From positions 1 through 42,688 of the IMG/VR virus record IMGVR_UViG_3300023106_000017: a stretch of DNA of 42,688 bases, one strand, 5' to 3'. This DNA comes from a virus. Shown one piece after another: positions 1 to 7,933 of the stretch (its first letter is position 1; each line of letters opens with the position of its first letter). The notes beneath the pieces were generated by a model. The model had not been told where the DNA came from, made no database searches, and saw nothing but the letters and a program-made list of their open reading frames with translations. The translations under genes were made by a program, and so were the position numbers.

Positions 1-1283
1 CGGACCGCACGGCGTTTGGCCCACTAGAAGAGGGTGTGACGGCCGAAGAGGAATTTGCCCGGCACGCCACCGCCCCGCTCAACCTGGGCATGTTCTTCAC
101 GGTGGAACTGCCGGTTAATAAGCTCTACTACATCGCCTACGACGACGGCACCAATACAACGGTGCCCGCCGGCTTGCGCCGCACCGTGTTTCGGACCGGC
201 GACCAGGAGCCGAACGACTTTGCCAACGGCATGCTGGTGGAATGGGGCTCGCCGGAAGCAGCCGCCGCCAACATTCCACTGCTCGACCCCAGCCGCACCG
301 ACTACCCGTTCCCCTTCACGGTCAAGCGCCCGATTGGCGGCACCGTGTACTTTTTCGGCACCGCGGCCCCCGGCGGCCCGTTCCCCGCGCCCACCACCAC
401 GGCCGGCACCGCCGATTGGAAGCCTGAGTCGGCCCCAATCCCAACCGCCGATTCCTTTCAGGATATTACCCAGGCGCAGGGTATTGCCTTGCTGGATGAC
501 CGGCAGGTGCGCCGCAACCGGCTGTACAAAGTCACCTTCCCGCCCCGCGCCACGCCCACCATCCGGCCGGAAACGGTGGTCTATCTGGTCGGCATGGACG
601 AGGCCACGTTCAGCGGCCCCGGCCAGCTGGTTGACCCCAGCAACCCCGAACGCACCGTGCCGGTCACGGTGGACGTGCGAACCGGCACCATTGTGGACAT
701 TCAGGCTCGCCTGGAAGCCTTGGCCGCACCCATTACGCAGCGAGACTTTAACGACGTATTCAGCGGAGAAAGCAGTCTGGTCGCTGCCGCTACCTGGCTC
801 GGGGATGACCGCGCCCTGCTGCTGAACAGCCCGGTTTTCGAGCTGACGCAGGACGTGTATTTCTCCCAGGGCATCGTGCGCGGCAACGGGTCGCGAATTC
901 AGGCCGGCCTCGGCGTGTTGTTTTCGGTGGGCGGCACCGCCTTTTTTGATGCCACCATTGCCGTGTCCGCGCTCACGATTTCCGGCTCGGATACGCTCTT
1001 TTCCGGTGGACAAACCTTCGCGCAGGCCATTCATTTTGCCGGTCCGGGCACACTGACCCTGCGCGATGTGCCCGCCAACATCCTCAATGCAGTAACCATT
1101 GACGCGGGGGTGACCGGCTGCGTGATTATCCTGCAGAACAACACGACTTGGCCCGTTGGCTTGACCCTGCCGGCCGGCGTGATGATTGACGACCAGCGCG
1201 GCAGCTTCAAGACCAGCCCCGATGGCACCCAGTGGCGGATTATCATCAACAACGCCGGCGTGGTCGGCGCAACTACGCTCTAG
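1..1283 (+). CDS. Tail/fibre-type structural protein, 3' part (5' end lies at the right edge of the window)
   Basis: The frame is open from base 3 with no stop, so the gene enters the window from upstream; the GTG at 36 is unlikely to be the real start. The gene beginning at 42385 leaves the right edge with one unused base, which with bases 1-2 makes a Ser codon and continues in this frame, giving one 528-residue protein. The C-terminal half (about the last 150 residues) has short beta-strand-like segments rich in G, T, I and V, as in phage beta-helical or fibre proteins; I see no enzyme motif. It follows the head-completion gene and is followed 2 bp later by another fibre-like gene, so a tail-tip or fibre role is inferred from context. 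Confidence 0.75.
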   Translation, partial: DRTAFGPLEEGVTAEEEFARHATAPLNLGMFFTVELPVNKLYYIAYDDGTNTTVPAGLRRTVFRTGDQEPNDFANGMLVEWGSPEAAAANIPLLDPSRTDYPFPFTVKRPIGGTVYFFGTAAPGGPFPAPTTTAGTADWKPESAPIPTADSFQDITQAQGIALLDDRQVRRNRLYKVTFPPRATPTIRPETVVYLVGMDEATFSGPGQLVDPSNPERTVPVTVDVRTGTIVDIQARLEALAAPITQRDFNDVFSGESSLVAAATWLGDDRALLLNSPVFELTQDVYFSQGIVRGNGSRIQAGLGVLFSVGGTAFFDATIAVSALTISGSDTLFSGGQTFAQAIHFAGPGTLTLRDVPANILNAVTIDAGVTGCVIILQNNTTWPVGLTLPAGVMIDDQRGSFKTSPDGTQWRIIINNAGVVGATTL

Positions 1284-1285
1284 TC

Positions 1286-2197
1286 ATGACAAAAGCGCCC
1301 CGCACCGTATTCCCGGCCACCACTGCTGATATCGCTAGCGCCGTAGAGGCCGTGCTCCCGCTGGTGCAGACCGCGCACGACAGCGCCGTGAGCACGGCCG
1401 CCGCCGATGCCACCGCCAAGGACATTGCCACCAAGAACGCCGCCGCGGCCGACGCCACCACCAAGGCCAATGTCGCCAAGGCGGCTGCTGACACGGCCGC
1501 CGCGCAAGCTGCAACCGCTAAGCAGGCCGCCGATGCCGCCAAGCTGGCTGCCGACAGCGCGCCTACTGCCGCCGCGCAAGCTGCTGCCGCCACCCAATCG
1601 GTGCGTGTAGCTGCCGACTTGGCCGGCTTGCGCGCTGCTGAACGGTCCGCCAATATCCTGGTGCTGCTGATGGGCAAGACCGGCGGGGCCGATGGGTTGG
1701 GCGGCACCTACTACTGGGACGCCGCCAGCACCGATGCGGAAGACCTGGCCTACCTCAACACAGTAGCCGTTTCGGGCATCACAACGGGCCGCTGGAAACG
1801 CCTGAGCACCCGCGTAACCGTGCTGCCGCAGGGCATCCTGACGGTGAACGGCGGGGTGAAAACGCTCTACGCCACCGCCACCGTGGCGGGCACGGCGGGG
1901 CAGGCGGCGCTGAACCTGACCACGAACAACGTCGCTACCGGCCCGGCCATTTTCACGGAAATCTGGGATAACAAGAGTAGCGTCAAGCCGCCCGCCGTTG
2001 CCAGTACCGTGGAAGACAACATCAACTGCGACTGCCAGAGCGAGGCCACGGACCTGAAAACCACCGTCCACGTCGCCACCCGAGGCAGCAAAACCACCCT
2101 GCCCGCCGTCGCCACCGCCCTGCTGGGCCTGGTCATTACCTCACAGCGCTACGCTCCCGCCGGGACCGTGCTGCGCATCACCGTTATCGGAATCTAA
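1286..2197 (+). CDS. Alanine-rich coiled-coil tail fibre protein
   Basis: The product is 303 residues if started at the ATG at 1286, 2 bp after the previous stop. An in-frame ATG at 1232 would overlap the upstream gene by 52 bp and add a basic leader, so I prefer 1286. Residues ~20-110 are an extreme Ala/Lys/Asp/Thr heptad-like region (repeats such as AAADTAAAQAATAKQAADAAK), the usual long trimeric coiled coil of fibre shafts. The next part carries a GGxYYWDxxS...GRWKRL segment, a short module common near the start of fibre or tailspike heads, and the C-terminus is beta-rich. A fibre role is inferred from architecture and position; the receptor is unknown. Confidence 0.8.
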   Translation: MTKAPRTVFPATTADIASAVEAVLPLVQTAHDSAVSTAAADATAKDIATKNAAAADATTKANVAKAAADTAAAQAATAKQAADAAKLAADSAPTAAAQAAAATQSVRVAADLAGLRAAERSANILVLLMGKTGGADGLGGTYYWDAASTDAEDLAYLNTVAVSGITTGRWKRLSTRVTVLPQGILTVNGGVKTLYATATVAGTAGQAALNLTTNNVATGPAIFTEIWDNKSSVKPPAVASTVEDNINCDCQSEATDLKTTVHVATRGSKTTLPAVATALLGLVITSQRYAPAGTVLRITVIGI

Positions 2198-2198
2198 C

Positions 2199-4154
2199 AT
2201 GCCCGCCCCCAACCTCTCCGACGAAGAACTGTTCGACGCACTAGAAGCCAAAGAGCCCCGCCCGGGTGCCCCAACCACGCCGGTAGAGCAGATTGCGTTC
2301 TACTACGAAGCCAATGCGATGGGGCGGATAATGCGCCAACACAAAGCCCGGCTAACGGCATTGGAAGGCGGCACGCCGTCAGTTCCAGCACCCGCCATTA
2401 CCAGCTTCACGCCCACTACTGGCGCGCCCGGCGATACCATTACGGTGGTCGGCGCCGGCCTGAGCGGCGCCACGCTGGCGAAAGTTGGGGCCACGGCCGG
2501 CGATATTACCGCCAACACCGCCACCCTGCTGGCCTTCACCGTGGGGGTGGGCTCGGCTTCGGGCGTGGTCAGCATCACCACCCCGGGCGGCACGGCCACC
2601 GGCGCAAGCTTCACCGTGCCCACCACCGCCCCGGCGGCCCCGGGTTCGCCGGCCGTGGACGATTCCGCCAACACGTTCAGCGCCGCGCTTGTGCCGGGCT
2701 ATTCGACCCTGGCGGCCTACTTCTACAGCCTCGACGCGGGCGGCAGCTACACCAGCGCCACCAATGGCGGCACGATTGCCGGCGGGCGGCTTACCATTCC
2801 GGTGGGCAATTTGGCCAAAGGCGTGGGCGAGGTGCGGCTGCGCGTGGGCACCACCGGCGCGGCGGCCAGCAACGCCACTGCCTACACGGTGAACGCCTCG
2901 GTGGGCTTCAAGCTCTGGACGGTGGGCAATTCGCTCACGGCCAGCACCTGGCCCACCATTCTCTCGCAGCGGCTGGGGGTGACGGCGCGCACCACGGCCG
3001 ACGACGGGACTACGCTGGCCCAGGGCGGGCGCACGCTGGAGCAGATTGCCTCTCCCCAGAACCTGCAGGCCCTCATCAACTCCTACGACCCATCCGTACC
3101 CTGCTTGGTTACGATTCAGGAACAGATAAATTCGATTCGGCAGTACTACGTTGACAACGTAAGTTTTCAGAAGGCCACCCACTACTACACGCTGTTGGTG
3201 GACACGGTGAAGAAGCTCACCGACGTAGGCTTTAAAGTAGCCGTACTGACGGGTACGCCGGTCACGGTGGACTTGGCGCAATTCCCCAACGCGCCCGACA
3301 TTAACCCCGACAGCCTGCTGATTTCGGCCGCCATTCGCGGCCGGGTGGCTGGCGGTACGGGACAGGTGCCCACGTTTGGCGCAAACGATGTAATCGACCT
3401 TTCGCGCAATTCGCTGGTGGCGGGGTATGGCTCGGCCGCTTTCGGGCTGGATGCGGGCTACAGCTCATTCAACCCCAACCTGTACCAGAGTTATACCGCC
3501 CCCGAATACGACGGCACCCACCCCAACCCCGCCGGCCCGGTCAACGACATCATTGCCCACATGGTGCAGGATTGGGTTAATTACACCGTGTACAGCACGC
3601 CCATTCCCGACCCGTCGATGTACGGGCAGGAAGCGCCAGCTGGCGTGCCCATGACGTTCGACGCCATCACCTACGGCAATCCCACCATCGTGGGCAACAC
3701 CGTATCGGCCAACCAGGCGAGCGTACGCTCTTTCGACCAGTTCACCGGCGCGGGCGGCGATGCAGCGAAAGCCTACCGCGGGGCCTTCAGCTTCGAGGTA
3801 CCCAACCCGCAGGGCATGGGCTTTATCGGCCCGACCTGGTACCAGCCCACCAACGACGCCGCGCCGGGCTGGGTGGCGAAGGGCTCGAGCGGCTACTTCA
3901 ACAACAACGGCACCATCACCATGTACCGGAACGAATCCCCCGGCGCGGTGTACCCCAACAAGTTCTACACCAACACCAAGGTAGTGTTCAAGCTCTACGA
4001 TAGCCCCACGCTGGGCGCTTACGTGGAACTGTACATCAACGGCGCGCTGCTGGACACAGCCCCGATTCAATTCCCTTGCTGGGTGGGGATATGGGTAACG
4101 AATGCCGGCAACGGCGCAGCCTTCCGCAACCTGTACATCGACGTGGCCCCCTAA
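2199..4154 (+). CDS. Tail protein with IPT/TIG, SGNH-hydrolase-like and lectin-like domains
   Basis: The product is 651 residues. After a helical N-terminus, residues ~66-140 form an IPT/TIG immunoglobulin-like domain (ITSFTPTTGAPGDTITVVG), and ~155-230 a second beta domain. Residues ~237-465 look like an SGNH/GDSL esterase: block I is VGNSLT with Ser245 as expected nucleophile, and block V is DGTHP with Asp438 and His441. Block III is unusual (TIQEQINS near 305-312, Asn311) and lacks the usual G-x-N. Residues ~485-651 resemble a concanavalin/LamG-type beta sandwich. Phage SGNH proteins commonly deacetylate surface polysaccharide; that activity is inferred here. The stop codon overlaps that of the small minus-strand gene at 4151. 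Confidence 0.85.
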   Translation: MPAPNLSDEELFDALEAKEPRPGAPTTPVEQIAFYYEANAMGRIMRQHKARLTALEGGTPSVPAPAITSFTPTTGAPGDTITVVGAGLSGATLAKVGATAGDITANTATLLAFTVGVGSASGVVSITTPGGTATGASFTVPTTAPAAPGSPAVDDSANTFSAALVPGYSTLAAYFYSLDAGGSYTSATNGGTIAGGRLTIPVGNLAKGVGEVRLRVGTTGAAASNATAYTVNASVGFKLWTVGNSLTASTWPTILSQRLGVTARTTADDGTTLAQGGRTLEQIASPQNLQALINSYDPSVPCLVTIQEQINSIRQYYVDNVSFQKATHYYTLLVDTVKKLTDVGFKVAVLTGTPVTVDLAQFPNAPDINPDSLLISAAIRGRVAGGTGQVPTFGANDVIDLSRNSLVAGYGSAAFGLDAGYSSFNPNLYQSYTAPEYDGTHPNPAGPVNDIIAHMVQDWVNYTVYSTPIPDPSMYGQEAPAGVPMTFDAITYGNPTIVGNTVSANQASVRSFDQFTGAGGDAAKAYRGAFSFEVPNPQGMGFIGPTWYQPTNDAAPGWVAKGSSGYFNNNGTITMYRNESPGAVYPNKFYTNTKVVFKLYDSPTLGAYVELYINGALLDTAPIQFPCWVGIWVTNAGNGAAFRNLYIDVAP

Positions 4155-4291
4155 AGCCCGTCCGCATTGCTCTGCCGCCACGCCTCTTCCAATTCGGCAT
4201 CCTGCTTCGGAGGCGTGGCCCGGCAGACAACAACAACCCGAACCAGCAGCCCCGCTAGTCCCAACATTCCCAAAAGTAGCGGTAGATACAT
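4151..4291 (-). CDS. Small single-span membrane protein
   Basis: This 46-residue frame on the minus strand starts ATG at 4291 and ends TAG at 4151-4153, sharing bases with the TAA of the convergent tail-esterase gene. Residues 2-22 form a clean hydrophobic helix (LPLLLGMLGLAGLL, then VVVV), followed by a short basic/proline turn and an acidic amphipathic tail (DAELEEAWRQ). The layout of helix plus charged tail, and the fact that it fills most of an otherwise empty 200-bp gap, suggest a real gene, but there is no homology support. It faces the lysis genes; function is unknown. Confidence 0.4.
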   Translation of the reverse strand: MYLPLLLGMLGLAGLLVRVVVVCRATPPKQDAELEEAWRQSNADGL

Positions 4292-4355
4292 GCTGAAAGA
4301 TAGGCAAATAAAAGCCAATCAGCCCACCTAACACCCCCTGCCTCTGTCTGCCCCT

Positions 4356-4721
4356 ATGCTGTTTCGCACGGTCCTCTTCTCTGTTATTCTCCTGCAAGTC
4401 CCGCAGAGCGCCGACACGCGCTTTGTGGACTGGTTCGTCCGACTCTTACCCATTGCCATCAGCGCCTATGCTCTGTGGTCGGGACGGAGCCGGGAAGAGC
4501 GCAAAGCACACGATAAGAACATGGCTGACCTGTTGCTTTTCAAGGAAACCCAACAGGCGCGCAACACCAACTTCCAGTTGGAAATCGAGAAGCTCGGCAC
4601 CGAAATGCTTATCAAGCACCAGGAGCATACCACCAAGATTGAGGGCCTACTGCAGATGCAAATCGACATGGCCACCATGAAGGAAACGCTCCGCAACATT
4701 GAAAACCTGCTTCGCAAATGA
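4356..4721 (+). CDS. Membrane-anchored coiled-coil protein, lysis region
   Basis: The 121-residue product has a hydrophobic N-terminus (residues 2-14), a membrane helix at ~24-43 (FVDWFVRLLPIAISAYALW), a basic turn (SGRSREERK) and then a charged helical tail to the end with coiled-coil periodicity. This resembles membrane-anchored phage proteins with a long cytoplasmic helix found in lysis cassettes. It overlaps the next gene by ATGA (4718-4721), so the two are probably translated together. A holin-accessory or inner-membrane lysis role is inferred from position only. Confidence 0.7.
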   Translation: MLFRTVLFSVILLQVPQSADTRFVDWFVRLLPIAISAYALWSGRSREERKAHDKNMADLLLFKETQQARNTNFQLEIEKLGTEMLIKHQEHTTKIEGLLQMQIDMATMKETLRNIENLLRK

Positions 4722-5026
4722 GCTACCTCGCCCAATTCCTCGAATCCAAAGGGATTCCCTCCATCCGCCTGGCCTCCGGCCTGCTGCTGGTGCTGCTGGT
4801 GATTTTCCTGGAATGCCGCTACGCCACCCCGGCCAACGTGCAAAGCATGATTGATGCCGACCTGGTGGCTATTGCCTCCTTCTTCGCCATCGGGGCTGCT
4901 CGCCTCAGTGCCGAATCCTTTGCCGCCCGGCCCAACGCACCGACGCAGATAAAGAGCGAAAGCGCCGAAGTAAACACATCCGGTAACGTCACCTTCAACG
5001 CGCCCACTGGGCAAACAGAGCAATGA
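4718..5026 (+). CDS. Holin-like small membrane protein
   Basis: The 102-residue product starts in the ATGA overlap with the preceding gene. It has a strong membrane helix at residues ~17-33 (RLASGLLLVLLVIFLE) and a second, weaker one at ~48-64 (LVAIASFFAIGAARL), followed by a polar, Thr/Asn-rich tail. Two spans and location before the endolysin fit a class II-type holin, although the three-span protein at 6797 is an equally good holin candidate. The next gene begins inside its 3' end (ATGA at 5023). Confidence 0.7.
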   Translation: MSYLAQFLESKGIPSIRLASGLLLVLLVIFLECRYATPANVQSMIDADLVAIASFFAIGAARLSAESFAARPNAPTQIKSESAEVNTSGNVTFNAPTGQTEQ

Positions 5027-5211
5027 AAATCCTTGAAAACAACTACGATAAGCAGCAGAAGTCGCGCTTTGTGTGGTGTACAAAATGCAACTCCAAGCTA
5101 GAGATTACAGATGCTGACATCGTGCACGGCCAATTAAAGTGCCCCTGTTGCAAACAGCATTTTCAGGCCATGACGCAAGCCGAAACAGTCACCGCTTACT
5201 ACCAGAAATAA
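5023..5211 (+). CDS. Small zinc-ribbon protein
   Basis: The 62-residue product carries two CxxC knuckles (WCTKCN at ~19-22 and CPCC at ~40-43) spaced about 20 residues apart, the signature of a small structural zinc ribbon. The family resembles Com-like or other phage zinc-finger proteins that bind nucleic acid, but the exact family is not recognised. It overlaps both neighbours (ATGA upstream, TAATG downstream), so it is part of a translationally coupled lysis-region operon. Confidence 0.7.
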   Translation: MKILENNYDKQQKSRFVWCTKCNSKLEITDADIVHGQLKCPCCKQHFQAMTQAETVTAYYQK

Positions 5212-5966
5212 TGACGCCTTCAGAATATTGGTATCGAGAATGCACCGGCAAGCAGCGCCAGCGCGATAGCCTGCTTTTTGCAGGTATTGTCATACTATGG
5301 CTGGCGACCATCTGCCTGCTTTCCTCCTGTGCTGGAACCAAAGCCCAGCGCGAGGCCGAACGCTACTACAGCCGCCGGCCCGACCTGGTAACAGCGGGCA
5401 TTGCCCTGAAGGCGGCCCGGCTGAAGCAGGACAGCACCCGGGCAGCAACTGCAGCCATAACTCCTGCCATAAAAGAAAAGGAAATAAAAGAAACGGAAAA
5501 CAAAACGGCTTCTGCGTTGCGCAGAGCCACTTCTTTTCTTTTCGGCGGCAAGAAAACGGGAAAAGAAATCGTCCAAACCAGTCCAAATGGACTTCCAAAA
5601 AAGTGCAAGGGCTGCCAGTTCGTGATTCAGAACGGCACCGGCAATACCAACACCAGCACCCAAGCCAATACCGAAAAGAAAGGCAATAGCGCCGCTGGCG
5701 AAGGCGCCAAGGTGACCGTGGCTGGAAAGAACAGCACCCAGGCCACCGACTCGGCTACGGCTGCGGCCACCGGTGGCGGAGCGGCTGCCATTGGGCCCGG
5801 CGCTTCGGCTAGTGGCGGAGCGGCACCGGTGGAAGCATTGAGCCCGCTGGCCGTCATCGCCAACAACTTCACCAGCTGGATTCCCTACGTGGCCGGCGGT
5901 GCCGCACTGGTGCTGGGCTTTTGGCTGTGGCGGAAGAAGAAGCAAACCAACTCGCTCCTATCATGA
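5211..5966 (+). CDS. u-spanin-like lipoprotein with C-terminal membrane anchor
   Basis: I start this at the ATG at 5211, which shares a base with the previous stop, rather than at an in-frame ATG at 5139 inside that gene; this gives 251 residues. After a charged leader, residues ~21-39 are hydrophobic and end in a lipobox, L-S-S-C with Cys40, so an outer-membrane lipoprotein is predicted. The middle is polar and Lys/Gly/Thr/Ala-rich, then residues ~223-240 form a second membrane helix closed by RKKK, placing the C-terminus in the cytoplasm. A lipid-anchored N-terminus with a C-terminal inner-membrane helix is the topology of unimolecular spanins such as T1 gp11, which fuse the membranes in the last step of lysis. 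The endolysin gene lies just downstream. The assignment rests on topology. Confidence 0.75.
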   Translation: MTPSEYWYRECTGKQRQRDSLLFAGIVILWLATICLLSSCAGTKAQREAERYYSRRPDLVTAGIALKAARLKQDSTRAATAAITPAIKEKEIKETENKTASALRRATSFLFGGKKTGKEIVQTSPNGLPKKCKGCQFVIQNGTGNTNTSTQANTEKKGNSAAGEGAKVTVAGKNSTQATDSATAAATGGGAAAIGPGASASGGAAPVEALSPLAVIANNFTSWIPYVAGGAALVLGFWLWRKKKQTNSLLS

Positions 5967-6127
5967 CCCCCAAGCCCCACACCCTGCGCCGCCTCGACTG
6001 CCCCCAGGCCGGCCCCCTCGTGCACCTGCTAGGCCCGGCCGGCGAGGGCTGGGTACGGGTGCAGTCGGTGAAGCTCAAGGCCACTTTTGAAACCCGCGAA
6101 TCACGCTTACACAAACCCCTGAACTGA
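5963..6127 (+). CDS. Small protein of unknown function, lysis region
   Basis: The 54-residue product starts at the ATGA overlap with the spanin-like gene (5963-5966); an in-frame ATG at 5921 lies inside that gene and is less likely. The sequence (LVHLLGPAGEGWVRVQSVKL) suggests a small beta-rich, SH3-like fold, without a recognisable motif or membrane segment. It ends 1 bp before the endolysin gene. Confidence 0.55.
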   Translation: MTPKPHTLRRLDCPQAGPLVHLLGPAGEGWVRVQSVKLKATFETRESRLHKPLN

Positions 6128-6128
6128 T

Positions 6129-6599
6129 ATGGAAACCCCCGCCTCAATGACCGCCAAGTATGGCGACCCGCGCATTGGTACCGCCGCCTGGGCCAAGAAA
6201 TGGCTGGCGACCTACAAGTTACCCGACTGGCTGCTGCCGCACTTCCCGCCCCTCTACGACGGAAGCAAGGTGACGCGCATTCAGATGCACAAGGACGCCG
6301 TTGCCCCGTTTGAAGCGGCCATGAAAGAACTGGTGGACACCGGCTTGATTAAGGAGCTAAAGTCCTACTACGGCTGCTGGGTAGTGCGCAACATGCGCGG
6401 GTTGAATACGCCCTCGATTCACAGCTGGGGTTGCGCCTGGGACTTCAACGCCAATACCAACCCGTTGGGCAAGTCCTGGACGCCGGGTAAGAACGGCATG
6501 TTCAGCCAGCGCTTTATCGAAGTCATGCAGAAGCACCTGGACTGCGGGGCCTATTGGAAAGGGTCACGGTGCGACGCCATGCACTTTCAGACCAAGTAG
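6129..6599 (+). CDS. Endolysin, M15-family peptidoglycan peptidase
   Basis: The 156-residue product is a single-domain peptidase of the M15 (VanY/L-alanyl-D-glutamate or D-Ala-D-Ala peptidase) family, which cuts peptidoglycan stem peptides. The zinc motif is SIHSWGCAWDFN, giving His98 and Asp105 as ligands, and the C-terminal DAMHF supplies Asp149 (catalytic position) and His152 (third ligand). This corresponds to the H-D-D-H set of T5 endolysin. There is no signal peptide, so a holin is needed for release. It sits between the spanin-like gene and the three-span holin candidate. Confidence 0.9.
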   Translation: METPASMTAKYGDPRIGTAAWAKKWLATYKLPDWLLPHFPPLYDGSKVTRIQMHKDAVAPFEAAMKELVDTGLIKELKSYYGCWVVRNMRGLNTPSIHSWGCAWDFNANTNPLGKSWTPGKNGMFSQRFIEVMQKHLDCGAYWKGSRCDAMHFQTK

Positions 6600-6785
6600 A
6601 TGAAGCTGCCTATCCGAACCAACGTCCCCGCCGCCATGGGCGCGGCCATGGGCCTGCCGCTGCCGTGCATCACGGCCAAGGACATTGACTCCGAAATCAT
6701 CAGCAATGAACGCACCATCTCGGCTTGCCAGCGTGCCAATGAGCAACTGCGGGCGCAACTGAACCCCAAGCCTCTCACCAAGTAA
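6600..6785 (+). CDS. Small protein of unknown function
   Basis: The 61-residue product starts on the base after the endolysin stop. It is mixed polar with an early Ala/Met/Gly/Pro stretch and a helical, charged second half (DIDSEIISNERTISACQRAN). There is no membrane segment or known motif. It is probably co-transcribed with the endolysin. Confidence 0.55.
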   Translation: MKLPIRTNVPAAMGAAMGLPLPCITAKDIDSEIISNERTISACQRANEQLRAQLNPKPLTK

Positions 6786-6796
6786 TCCCAACCCCT

Positions 6797-7036
6797 ATGA
6801 ACCTCATCCTTTTGGCAGCCTTCGTGCTCCTTCTTATTCTCGTCGTTGTGCTCGTGAAGCGCAACTACCCACTCTATGCGGGCTTCCTGATTCTGGCCGA
6901 CCTGCTGGTTATCGCGTGGCAGCTACACCTGCCCGAAGGGTGGCCCCGCGCCGTGGCCGTGGTGCTGATTATGCTGGCGGCGGGGCTGATGATATGGCGG
7001 GCCAAGCGGGCTAGCCGCTCTTCGGTGAACAAGTAG
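6797..7036 (+). CDS. Three-span membrane protein, holin candidate
   Basis: The 79-residue product has three hydrophobic segments: ~2-20 (LILLAAFVLLLILVVVLV), ~26-43 (LYAGFLILADLLVIAW) and ~51-67 (AVAVVLIMLAAGLMIW). It ends in a basic tail (RAKRASRSSVNK). Size, three spans and a positive C-terminus are typical of class I holins. It is the last gene of the rightward lysis operon and ends 8 bp from the convergent phosphatase gene. Confidence 0.75.
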   Translation: MNLILLAAFVLLLILVVVLVKRNYPLYAGFLILADLLVIAWQLHLPEGWPRAVAVVLIMLAAGLMIWRAKRASRSSVNK

Positions 7037-7044
7037 GCGGGGCG

Positions 7045-7602
7045 CTAGGCCGGCACCACGCCAAACGGGCAAGGCATTCCGGCCTGCTCCCGGCTAGCAT
7101 CCATCCACCCGCCCATTGGGTGCGCCGTGGCATAATTCATCTGCTTCAACCAGCCCTCCATTGTGAAGGTGTCGGGCAGCACATTGTTGCCGATGTTGCA
7201 TTGCAGCTGGTTTCGCGTGTCGGGGTTGGGGCCAAGCAGGCCGAACTGCAACGCCCGGTGCTCACCGGTTCGCATGAAGTAGTAGCAGTCGGCTACGGTC
7301 TGTGAGCGATTAACGCCGGCGTGGCAGTGCAGGTACACCCGCTGCCCCTGCTTCTCGGCTTCTCGCAAGATGTAGAGCGCCCCGTAAATGCTCGACAGGC
7401 ACAGCCCCCATGCTTCGCCCAGCGGGAACCAATGCGACTGCTTGCCCGCCGCTGCCAGTTGGGCAGCAATGCTTGGGGTGTATTCGTCGGACACATTTAC
7501 GAACACATCATAGGCCGCAAGCTCCCGGGTGGGGTCTAATTGATGCGGATTGGGGTAAGCGCCAACGCGCACCGAAGCGGCAAACCAATCTTTAAATTCC
7601 AT
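7045..7602 (-). CDS. Tyrosine/dual-specificity protein phosphatase
   Basis: The 185-residue product has the cysteine-phosphatase P-loop HCHAGVNRS (HCx5RS; Cys93 nucleophile, Arg99), preceded by the usual hydrophobic strand (VYLHC). Asp39 in VNVSDEYTP is a plausible general acid. This fold removes phosphate from Tyr, or Ser/Thr, in proteins; the substrate is unknown and could be a host signalling protein. It is the last gene of a four-gene minus-strand operon, 32 bp after the HTH gene, and its start codon lies 8 bp after a 22-bp repeat that also precedes the HTH gene. Such an enzyme in a temperate phage suggests a lysogenic-conversion (moron) function, which is inference. Confidence 0.85.
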   Translation of the reverse strand: MEFKDWFAASVRVGAYPNPHQLDPTRELAAYDVFVNVSDEYTPSIAAQLAAAGKQSHWFPLGEAWGLCLSSIYGALYILREAEKQGQRVYLHCHAGVNRSQTVADCYYFMRTGEHRALQFGLLGPNPDTRNQLQCNIGNNVLPDTFTMEGWLKQMNYATAHPMGGWMDASREQAGMPCPFGVVPA

Positions 7603-7610
7603 GTCTGTGC

Positions 7611-7632
7611 TGGTCTTACTGTATAGAGGAGG
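7611..7632. repeat. 22-bp direct repeat, copy A (before phosphatase gene)
   Basis: The minus strand reads CCTCCTCTATACAGTAAGAC and ends 8 bases before the ATG of the phosphatase gene. It is identical to 7934-7955, which lies 5 bases before the HTH gene. Regulatory or translation-start element, or the remnant of a duplication. Confidence 0.75.
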
Positions 7633-7634
7633 CC

Positions 7635-7928
7635 CTAGTAGTCGTGGCTTTCTAAGTCGCAGTTGCGGGGCAAGCCGGGGTATGGATTTGCTGTTGAAAG
7701 GCAGCTTGCTTCTAAGTAGTCTGCCAGTGCTTCGTCTGTCAAGGTGTTGATGTAGTGCCGAAACTGCGCAACCCGCGTCTTCACGGCGTAGGCTGCGGCA
7801 AGGTCAACCGCCAACTGCAACACCCCGTCATGCTGCCGATTCCCTTGCAACACAAGGCTTACGAATTGCTTGCTGACGCCCAGCTTTTGGGCAATGCTAC
7901 TCTGAGCGCCGGTGGGTAATTGGTCCAT
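7635..7928 (-). CDS. Small HTH DNA-binding protein
   Basis: In this 97-residue product, residues ~8-30 (AQSSIAQKLGVSKQFVSLVLQGNR) are a Cro/C1-type helix-turn-helix, with a helical extension after it (LAVDLAAAYAVKTRVAQF). The C-terminus is polar and lacks a protease or dimerisation domain. It lies between a zinc-ribbon gene and the phosphatase gene on the minus strand, so it may regulate this operon. A 22-bp sequence repeated upstream of this gene and of the phosphatase gene is a candidate target. Confidence 0.75.
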   Translation of the reverse strand: MDQLPTGAQSSIAQKLGVSKQFVSLVLQGNRQHDGVLQLAVDLAAAYAVKTRVAQFRHYINTLTDEALADYLEASCLSTANPYPGLPRNCDLESHDY

Positions 7929-7933
7929 CTTTT

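Noticed and set aside
24-1034. Long minus-strand open frame opposite the tail gene
   Set aside because: Arg/Gly/His-rich composition and exact opposition to a well-supported structural gene; typical GC-rich antisense shadow. The same holds for other long opposing frames such as 2379-3281, 31664-32596, 34347-35201 and 36932-37960.
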